Positions 1-4,191 of a stretch of 6,845 nucleotides of DNA are shown here, piece by piece (the stretch's first letter is position 1; the number at the start of each line of letters is the position of its first letter). The stretch comes from JAIPFM01 sp964494325. GTDB lineage: Bacteria > Planctomycetota > Phycisphaerae > Sedimentisphaerales > Anaerobacaceae. The translations under genes were made by a program, and so were the position numbers. The notes beneath the pieces were generated by a model, which worked only from the letters and a program-made list of their open reading frames with translations, had not been told where the DNA came from and searched no databases. The stretch covers positions 1-6,845 of the forward strand of contig CAZBTJ010000220.1 in assembly GCA_964494325.1 (NCBI GenBank). The letters run 5' to 3'.

Positions 1-58
1 GGGTTATCGGAATGAAGATACACAACTCCACATAATATGGAGCTTCACATAACATTGA

Positions 59-78
59 TTATGTTGAGCTCAACATAA
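59..78. repeat. Perfect 20-bp palindrome with flanking AACAT motifs
   Basis: The sequence is fully self-complementary: each half is TTATGTTGAG or its reverse complement, centred on GAGCTC. The pentamer AACAT or its complement ATGTT occurs at about 51-55, 61-65, 72-76 and again as ACAT near 80, so the palindrome sits in a small cluster of alternating half-sites. This fits a dimeric regulator site. It could instead be a cruciform or terminator stem, but it has no loop and no adjacent T tract. Confidence 0.55.
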
Positions 79-125
79 AACATGATTTGTCAGCAGACAG
101 AGGTTCTGTGTGATTCTTTGCTCTG

Positions 126-160
126 AAAAATCTCAGGTCCGAGTTTAAAGCAGGTTCGGA
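126..160 (-). terminator. Weak candidate terminator of pyrE
   Basis: Reading the minus strand downstream of the pyrE stop, a TCCGA/TCGGA stem (plus 156-160 and 138-142) with a 13-nt loop is followed about 7 nt later by TTTTT (126-130). The stem is only 5 bp and the T tract is displaced, so this is a weak call. Confidence 0.25.
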
Positions 161-179
161 TGTTTATGGGGTATAGCTT

Positions 180-848
180 CTAGCAACCATACTGTGCTTT
201 GTACTCGTCAATGCGGCCTTTGATGTCATCATCAAGAATGATAGTGCCGTTCAGTTTGCGGTTGTGAAGGTATCCCACGATTTCTTCGAGGTTGACAATA
301 GAGGCTGTCTTCATGCCAAAGGAGTCCTGGATCTCCTGTAGGGCACCCTTTTCACCGGTGCCACGCTCCATCCGGTCTACAGACACAATCAGACCAGCCA
401 GTTTTACCTTGGCAGCGTGTTGAAGCACAGGCACGGTTTCGCGGATGGACGTGCCGGCTGTTGTCACATCTTCGACAATCAGGACCCTGTCATTATCAAC
501 CAGTTTCTTCCCTACCAAAGAGCCGCCTTCACCGTGGTCTTTGACTTCCTTTCGGTTGAAACAGAAAGCCACATTCGTGTCGTGCCTGTCGGCAAGGGCA
601 ATGGATGCTGTGACCACCAAAGGGATGCCCTTGTAGGCCGGGCCGAACAGCACGTCCACATCGCCAAAATTATCTTTGATGGCTGCTGCATAGAACCCAC
701 CAAGACGGCTCATCTGGGCCCCTGTTTTATAATTGCCGGTATTGATAAAAAAAGGGGTGCGGCGTCCGCTCTTGGTTGTAAAATCGCCAAAGGTAAGCAC
801 GCCGCATTCCACCATAAACGCAATGAAGTTTTCTTTATATGTTTCCAC
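180..848 (-). CDS. pyrE: Orotate phosphoribosyltransferase (PyrE), GTG start
   Basis: Transfers the phosphoribosyl group of PRPP to orotate to make OMP, the fifth step of de novo UMP synthesis; cytosolic and a dimer in known members. The 222-aa product has the family landmarks: an N-terminal segment ending in TFGDFTTKSGR (about residues 19-29), FGPAYKG (68-74), the flexible catalytic loop NRKEVKDHGEGG (98-109) and the PRPP-binding loop VEDVTTAGTS (125-134). An in-frame ATG at 894-896 would give 238 aa. I prefer the GTG at 846-848 because AGGAG lies 8 nt upstream (minus strand) and the family usually begins with ME-x-YKExF, which matches from this codon. The stop is TAG. It is transcribed divergently from the pseudogene at 1107-2119 and has no visible operon partner in the window. 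The identity is secure; the start is fairly secure. Confidence 0.96.
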   Translation of the reverse strand: METYKENFIAFMVECGVLTFGDFTTKSGRRTPFFINTGNYKTGAQMSRLGGFYAAAIKDNFGDVDVLFGPAYKGIPLVVTASIALADRHDTNVAFCFNRKEVKDHGEGGSLVGKKLVDNDRVLIVEDVTTAGTSIRETVPVLQHAAKVKLAGLIVSVDRMERGTGEKGALQEIQDSFGMKTASIVNLEEIVGYLHNRKLNGTIILDDDIKGRIDEYKAQYGC

Positions 849-856
849 CGTGACAA

Positions 857-861
857 CTCCT
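857..861 (-). promoter_or_regulatory. Ribosome binding site of pyrE that decides the GTG start
   Basis: On the minus strand this reads AGGAG, followed by 8 nt and then GTG. The upstream ATG at 894-896 has no comparable Shine-Dalgarno. The site lies inside the longer reading frame, so the extra 16 residues of the ATG version are probably not translated. Confidence 0.75.
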
Positions 862-894
862 ATATTGTTTTGTGTCATTTCAGGAGAAAACAAC

Positions 895-924
895 ATTCTA
901 ACTTGGAAGGGCGCGCACGTCCAG
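895..924 (-). promoter_or_regulatory. Possible sigma-70-type promoter of pyrE
   Basis: On the minus strand, CTGGAC (plus coordinates 919-924) is followed after 18 nt by TAGAAT (895-900). The -10 box matches five of six consensus bases; the -35 box is poor. A start near 888 would give a leader of about 40 nt to the GTG and would exclude the upstream ATG from the message. Called by eye only. Confidence 0.3.
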
Positions 925-1106
925 TGTTGATCCCCGTGCCATGCAGGGCAGATTGACCGCAGGCAAAGTGGTTGACCCGGGTGAGATCCCAGGTGGCCTA
1001 TTCGTACTTGACGCCTGGATCGAGCTTTCGTAGGCTGGGATCAGGCCTGAGATTATCGTGGTGTCAGGCGGTTCCGCATGAGTTTTGGCTCGATACAGGG
1101 TGTGAA

Positions 1107-1664
1107 ATGTGCATGACTAAAACAAGACGATATACACCGACAGTCCTGGCGGCCCTTCTGATTCTGACCTGTTCGTTTCACGCCGTATACCCAGCAGAGC
1201 AGGTCTCATGGCGTTTTGTGAGTATGCCTGATTTTCTGAACGTGGATACCGATTATGTGCAGTCTGGCTGGGAGGAGGCACTGGGGACCATTCTCGAATC
1301 TGTTAAATCAGAGAATCCTGACTTTCTCATGGTGCCCGGAGACCTGGTTATGGGCGAATGGCATGGGGCAAAGACCCGGCCCGGAATTCCCGGCATTGAG
1401 CATTTTGCGAAACGTTATTATCCGGCCTGGAAGGCCAGACTCAAGGCCCATGGTCTGACCTGGTATACGGATGAGGAACTGTTCACCAAGGGCACGGATA
1501 ATCCGCGTCACGTGGTCAAGGATGGTCGGGGCCACAGGATCGTTCTGCCCCTGAACCGCATGCCGTCGGATCGCAAGCCAAAAGACAAGGCAGGCGAGTC
1601 GTTCGATTGGGGGCCCTTTGATGTGCCGGATTCAGACTTTGGTGACACACAGATCACAGACTGA
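1107..1664 (+). pseudogene. Open part of the composite: secreted metallophosphoesterase-sulfatase fusion fragment, 185 aa
   Basis: This is the longest translatable stretch of the composite. If expressed, it would give an exported 185-aa protein with half a metallophosphoesterase active site and a sulfatase segment lacking catalytic residues. The frame is open further upstream to 972, but those residues look random and have no ribosome binding site. ATG 1107 places a signal peptide immediately at the N-terminus; ATG 1113 is an alternative two codons later. The family switch occurs without a frame change somewhere around 1470-1500, between AHGLTWYTDEELF and RHVVKDGRGHRIVLPLNRMP. Confidence 0.6.
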
Positions 1665-1870
1665 ACCATAAACAAGATCAAGCAAACACGTGACAACCCC
1701 CTGTTTCTCGCTGTGGGATATTATCGACCGCACATTCCACTCTGGGCACCCAAGCGATTCTTTGATCGATTCAATGATGCCCTGGGGCAATTGCCTCAAG
1801 TCAAGACCGACGATCTGGATGATCGGAGCCCTGTGGCCAGACAGTGGGCTGTTGAACCTGTGGATGGCGG
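1665..1870 (+). pseudogene. Sulfatase interior fragment downstream of the TGA
   Basis: The frame of the upstream fragment continues directly after the TGA as TINKIKQTRDNPLFLAVGYY and then RPHIPLWAPKRFFDRF. This is the segment around the conserved His of iduronate-2-sulfatase-like enzymes. Sulfatase similarity fades after ARQWAVEP. The remaining C-terminal half of a sulfatase is missing, so this is a deletion remnant and not a simple nonsense mutant. Confidence 0.75.
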
Positions 1871-1879
1871 CAGTGCACT

Positions 1880-2119
1880 GCAGGAAGAGATGCTCTTCAG
1901 GGCAAACGCGTGGGTGCCTGGAAATCTCACTATCCCAGCGGCAATCCAAGGGCCCAAGGCAGTTACACGGATGGCGATGAACGCGGTCCCTGGGTCGTTT
2001 ATGAGGCCGACAGCAAGGCCTCTCAAACCTGGGAGATGGATTTGACCAGCGCAAACTACTACGACAATAAACGCTGGCTACGTGATATAGAGCCGGATGA
2101 GTATGACGACATCAGATAG
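1880..2119 (+). pseudogene. MORN_2-repeat (YwqK-like) C-terminal remnant
   Basis: In the +2 frame relative to the sulfatase fragment, the peptide GKRVGAWKSHYPSGNPRAQG continues into SYTDGDERGPWVVYEAD. This has the G-x-W-x-x-Y-x-x-G-x-x-x-x-x-G-x-Y-x-x-G-x-x-x-G-x-W pattern of MORN_2 repeats. An acidic tail (RDIEPDEYDDIR) leads to TAG at 2117-2119. There is no convincing start codon with a ribosome binding site; a GTG at 1910 falls inside the repeat. It is probably the 3' end of a lost gene. Confidence 0.6.
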
Positions 2120-2130
2120 TCTTCAGCCCT

Positions 2131-2157
2131 CCAGCATTCTGTGACGTTGAATGCTGG
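2131..2157 (+). terminator. Perfect 9-bp stem after the composite pseudogene
   Basis: CCAGCATTC (2131-2139) pairs perfectly with GAATGCTGG (2149-2157) across a 9-nt loop, starting 11 nt after the TAG at 2117-2119. There is no T tract, so it may be an RNA 3'-end stabiliser or a rho-independent terminator with a decayed tail. Confidence 0.45.
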
Positions 2158-2174
2158 CAAGCACCAAAGAGAAC

Positions 2175-2207
2175 GGGCCTTGCATGTTACTGTGAGATAC
2201 AAGGCCC
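2175..2207 (+). terminator. Perfect 8-bp stem (GGGCCTTG/CAAGGCCC)
   Basis: Arms at 2175-2182 and 2200-2207 with a 17-nt loop, followed by a short CCCC-TTGC-GGGG hairpin and TTT (2211-2225). Stacked 15 nt after the previous hairpin, this looks like a tandem 3'-end structure, though no long T run is present. Confidence 0.35.
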
Positions 2208-2251
2208 TGTCCCCTTGCGGGGTTTAGAATGTCTATACTGAAGTTCTGCAA

Positions 2252-2353
2252 ACTTCAAGTTTTCAGTAGGTAGTATACAGCATGAAAAACGTGATCTTCT
2301 AAACACTAAAAACTGTATACCACAGGGTTTTCTGCAAAAGTCCTCTTTAATAC
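2252..2353. repeat. Dispersed intergenic repeat, copy A
   Basis: This shares a long, gapped similarity with 6358-6475 in the same orientation: the ACTTCAAGTTTTCAG start, a TACAGCA-x-GAAAAACG block, AAAAACTGTA, CCACAGGG, and TGCAAAAGTCCT followed by TAATAC. Copy A is shorter by two internal deletions of about 6 and 11 nt. Inside it, GTATACAG (2273-2280) and CTGTATAC (2313-2320) form a perfect inverted repeat, so the element can fold. It encodes no transposase and may be a MITE-like or REP-like element. Its right end merges into the short minus-strand frame. Confidence 0.75.
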
Positions 2354-2453
2354 GCAGGATGCTGCTGTGGCGCCAAATTTCTTGGTGGCCTTTTTGTCAT
2401 CTGAATTGAATTTGACTTCTTCACCCTGTTTCAATTTCACTATGATTAGGCAT
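2306..2453 (-). pseudogene. Short degraded frame of unknown family, 3' end supplied by the repeat
   Basis: On the minus strand AGGAG (plus 2462-2466) stands 8 nt before an ATG (2451-2453), but that frame ends after 10 codons at TGA (2421-2423). A neighbouring frame is open across the same bases from 2494 to a TAG at 2306-2308. It reads as a plausible lysine-rich peptide: KLKQGEEVKFNSDDKKATKK, then FGATAASCVLK. Its last dozen residues (RTFAENPVVYSF) come from the dispersed repeat. One single-base frameshift between the ATG and KLKQ would restore a gene of about 48 codons. I do not recognise the family, and it could also be chance. Confidence 0.25.
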
Positions 2454-2536
2454 TCTGCTGACTCCTGAAAATTGGGGTTGGCATTACGACCATTTCAGTT
2501 ACGTGAATTAATTATACCTTCGGTGCCGGGTAACGC

Positions 2537-2603
2537 AAGGAGGAAAACCGTGCTACGGCGTGCCAAAATTCATTTCACAAAATGTGAAGCTATTTGTTGG
2601 TAA
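2537..2603 (+). other. Strong Shine-Dalgarno with only a 17-codon frame
   Basis: AAGGAGG (2537-2543) stands 6 nt before a GTG (2550-2552), an ideal ribosome binding site, but the frame ends at TAA 2601-2603 after 17 codons (MLRRAKIHFTKCEAICW). No family is recognised. It may be a leader peptide or a relic of a gene start, and chance is possible. Confidence 0.2.
2574..2588. promoter_or_regulatory. Candidate operator TTCACA-AAA-TGTGAA
   Basis: A perfect inverted repeat with 6-bp arms and a 3-bp centre, 150 bp upstream of the sulfatase start. This size and symmetry fit a site for a dimeric regulator. It could serve as an operator for the sulfatase-glycosidase unit, but no regulator gene is in the window. 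Confidence 0.3.
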
Positions 2604-2669
2604 TATTGTTCAAAAAAAGTACTATGAGAGAGATTAAAGTAGAGGATGACAGCATTCCCTATGATTGAG

Positions 2670-2697
2670 CCAATCCCAGGCAGGAGTGGGTGGTTTT
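2670..2697 (+). terminator. Weak terminator- or attenuator-like hairpin before the sulfatase
   Basis: CCCA (2675-2678) pairs with TGGG (2687-2690), with possible outer CC/GG pairs (2670-2671 and 2692-2693) across an asymmetric internal loop, followed by TTTT (2694-2697). It ends 41 nt before the sulfatase ATG, so it could act as an attenuator, but the stem is weak. Confidence 0.2.
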
Positions 2698-2724
2698 AAA
2701 GTAACCAAGAAGAACATAAAGAGA

Positions 2725-2729
2725 AAGGA
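2725..2729 (+). promoter_or_regulatory. Ribosome binding site of the sulfatase
   Basis: AAGGA ends 9 nt before the ATG at 2739. It supports that start over the ATG two codons later (2745). Confidence 0.6.
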
Positions 2730-2738
2730 TTACAGAAA

Positions 2739-4181
2739 ATGACTATGAACCGATTGTCAATCATCCTGATGATCTTTGTCACTGGTTTTATGCATGTCAG
2801 CGCAAAGGCTGCCTCCAAGAAGCCCAACATTCTGTTCATCTTTGCCGATGATCAGTGTTTCCAAACGATTGGGGCCCTTGGCAACGACGAAGTGAAGACA
2901 CCCAATCTGGACCGTCTGGCCACATCGGGGGTGAGTTTCAGCAATACCTACAATATGGGTGGCTGGAATGGCGCCATCTGTGTGGCATCCAGGGCCATGC
3001 TGAATACTGGCCGGATGATTTGGCGTGCGCATGCCGCGGAGTCTCGTTATAATCAGCTGACTGCCCAGGGACAGACCTGGTCTCAATTGCTCAAGAAGGC
3101 TGGGTATGAAACCTATATGACCGGTAAGTGGCATGTAAAGATAAAACCCGAAACCATTTTTGACAATGTTGTGCACGAACGTCCCGGCATGCCCAACCAG
3201 ACGCGTCAGGGATACAACCGACCGACAGAAGGCACGCTTGATGTCTGGTCTCCTTTTGATCAATCCTTTGATGGTTTTTGGAAGGGCGGAAAACACTGGA
3301 GTGAAGTGCTGGCTGATGATGCCGAGTCGTTCTTGAAGAAGGCTGGTAAGAGCGATGTCCCTTTCTTTATGTATCTCGCCTTTAATGCACCCCATGATCC
3401 CAGGCAATCGCCCCAAAAATATGTGGACATGTATCCCCAGGAATCGATTAAGGTGCCTCTGAGTTATCAGCCACTCTATCCCTACAAGGATTCTATTGGG
3501 TGTGGACCAGGTCTGCGTGACGAAAAACTGGCCCCCTTTCCCCGAACCGAGTATGCTGTGCGTGTGAATCGGCAGGAGTATTATGCCATCATCTCACACA
3601 TGGATGCGCAGATCGGTCGGATTCTCAAGGCCCTGGAAAAAACGGGCAAGAAAGACAATACCTACATTATTTTCTCGGCGGACCACGGTCTGGCCTGTGG
3701 CAATCACGGATTGATTGGCAAGCAGAATATGTATGACCACAGCATGAAGCCGCCGTTGATTGTGGTGGGACCGACTATTCCCAAGAATGAGCAGCGTGAG
3801 GCTCTGGTGTACCTGCAGGACGTGATGGCCACGACCCTGGATCTGGCCCATGTGGCCAAACCCGAGTATGTAGAGTTCAACAGCCTGCTGCCCCTGATCA
3901 AGGATGCCAAGAAGGCCAGCGCCTACGAATCGATTTATGGATGTTATGAGACGAAATTTCAACGTATGATTCGGGTGGGTGACATGAAATTGATTGTTTA
4001 TCCCCAAGCCAAACGTCTTCGCCTCTACGATCTGAAATCGGATCCCATGGAACTGGATGATTTGTCAGGCAACCCTCAACACTGGAAAACTATTCGGGGT
4101 TTGTTCAGACAGCTTATTGCATTGCAGAAAGATATGGATGACGCCCTGGACTTGAAGACCTATTTCCCTGAACTGATATAG
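2739..4181 (+). CDS. Exported formylglycine-dependent sulfatase (S1-type)
   Basis: A 480-aa hydrolase of sulfate esters, expected to act on sulfated glycans outside the cytoplasm. A signal peptide covers about residues 1-25 (hydrophobic SIILMIFVTGFM, then AKAA). The alkaline-phosphatase-like fold follows, with the metal-binding pair in FADDQ (D37, D38), the formylglycine motif CVASR (C81-R85), GKWH (K130, H132), NAPHD (H219), SADHG (D315, H316) and K328 in LIGKQNMYDHSMKPP. The C-terminal part has the usual R-x-GDMKLIVYP and LYDLKSDPMELDDL segments. All catalytic positions are present. The motif has Ala where most Cys-type sulfatases have Pro (CxPSR), a variant known in this superfamily. C81 must be oxidised by a maturase not in this window. 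It is followed 10 nt later by the beta-helix glycosidase, so the two are probably co-transcribed. The exact substrate and SulfAtlas subfamily cannot be told by eye. Confidence 0.93.
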   Translation: MTMNRLSIILMIFVTGFMHVSAKAASKKPNILFIFADDQCFQTIGALGNDEVKTPNLDRLATSGVSFSNTYNMGGWNGAICVASRAMLNTGRMIWRAHAAESRYNQLTAQGQTWSQLLKKAGYETYMTGKWHVKIKPETIFDNVVHERPGMPNQTRQGYNRPTEGTLDVWSPFDQSFDGFWKGGKHWSEVLADDAESFLKKAGKSDVPFFMYLAFNAPHDPRQSPQKYVDMYPQESIKVPLSYQPLYPYKDSIGCGPGLRDEKLAPFPRTEYAVRVNRQEYYAIISHMDAQIGRILKALEKTGKKDNTYIIFSADHGLACGNHGLIGKQNMYDHSMKPPLIVVGPTIPKNEQREALVYLQDVMATTLDLAHVAKPEYVEFNSLLPLIKDAKKASAYESIYGCYETKFQRMIRVGDMKLIVYPQAKRLRLYDLKSDPMELDDLSGNPQHWKTIRGLFRQLIALQKDMDDALDLKTYFPELI

Positions 4182-4191
4182 GCATTAGACC

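Larger units (their letters stand above)
1..179. other. pyrE 3' flank, palindrome-rich, no gene seen
   Basis: No coding region is visible. The stretch holds a perfect palindrome (59-78), repeated AACAT/ATGTT pentamers (about 50-83) and small hairpins at 97-109 (ACAGA-GGT-TCTGT) and 138-160. It is A+T rich compared with pyrE. Its roles could include the pyrE terminator and control of a gene beyond the left edge. Confidence 0.6.
1107..2119 (+). pseudogene. Composite pseudogene: metallophosphoesterase N-terminus, sulfatase middle, MORN_2 tail
   Basis: Three unrelated gene pieces lie head to tail. Piece 1 (1107 to about 1480) starts at ATG 1107 with AGGG 6 nt upstream. It encodes a signal peptide (LAALLILTCSFHAVYPA) and the start of a secreted metallophosphoesterase, with RFVSMPDFLNVD, a GWEEAL helix and the metal-site motif PDFLMVPGDLVMG. 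It stops before the remaining metal ligands. Piece 2 (about 1485-1865) continues in the same frame as the interior of an iduronate-sulfatase-like protein, with SFDWGPFDVPDSDFGDTQITD and then GYYRPHIPLWAPKRFFDRF. It lacks the formylglycine site and the C-terminus. An in-frame TGA (1662-1664) interrupts it where relatives have Trp. Piece 3 (about 1880-2119) is in the +2 frame and carries a MORN_2-like unit (HYPSGNPRAQGSYTDGDERG, then PWVVYE), ending at TAG. No intact domain remains, so a functional product is unlikely. The domain names are confident; the exact junctions are inferred. Confidence 0.8.
2120..2738. other. Intergenic region with hairpins, repeat copy A and a degraded short frame
   Basis: No complete gene is visible over about 620 bp. 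In order it holds two perfect hairpins (2131-2157 and 2175-2207), a small CCCC/GGGG hairpin (2211-2222), dispersed repeat copy A (2252-2353), a short minus-strand frame (2306-2453), a strong Shine-Dalgarno at 2537-2543 that leads to only a 17-codon frame, a TTCACA/TGTGAA inverted repeat (2574-2588) and a weak terminator-like hairpin (2670-2697). The sulfatase promoter must lie here, but no convincing -35/-10 pair stands out. Confidence 0.6.

Noticed and set aside
417..956. 179-codon plus-strand frame opposite pyrE
   Set aside because: It lies antisense to a clear pyrE, is rich in Cys and His, has no recognisable domain and no ribosome binding site.
941..1033. 31-codon plus-strand frame (MQGRLTAGKVVDPGEIPGGL...) before the pseudogene
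   Set aside because: The frame is reasonably protein-like and continues past a TAG as AGIRPEIIVVSGGSA, but no family is recognised and there is no ribosome binding site. It may be another gene relic, but the evidence is too thin to list.
972..1106. N-terminal extension of the metallophosphoesterase fragment
   Set aside because: ATG 1107 has an AGGG 6 nt upstream and puts a signal peptide at the N-terminus; the upstream 45 residues do not resemble the family.
2398..2449. Promoter TTGACT...TATGAT
   Set aside because: The two boxes are about 23 bp apart, too far for a sigma-70-type promoter, and sit about 290 bp from the sulfatase start.
2583..2637. RRM-like start (VKLFVGNI) in the gap before the sulfatase
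   Set aside because: Only eight residues resemble the RNP2 motif, the frame closes soon after, and no RNP1 follows.
2757..3416. 219-codon minus-strand frame opposite the sulfatase
   Set aside because: It is antisense to conserved sulfatase sequence, including the catalytic motifs; no family features are visible.
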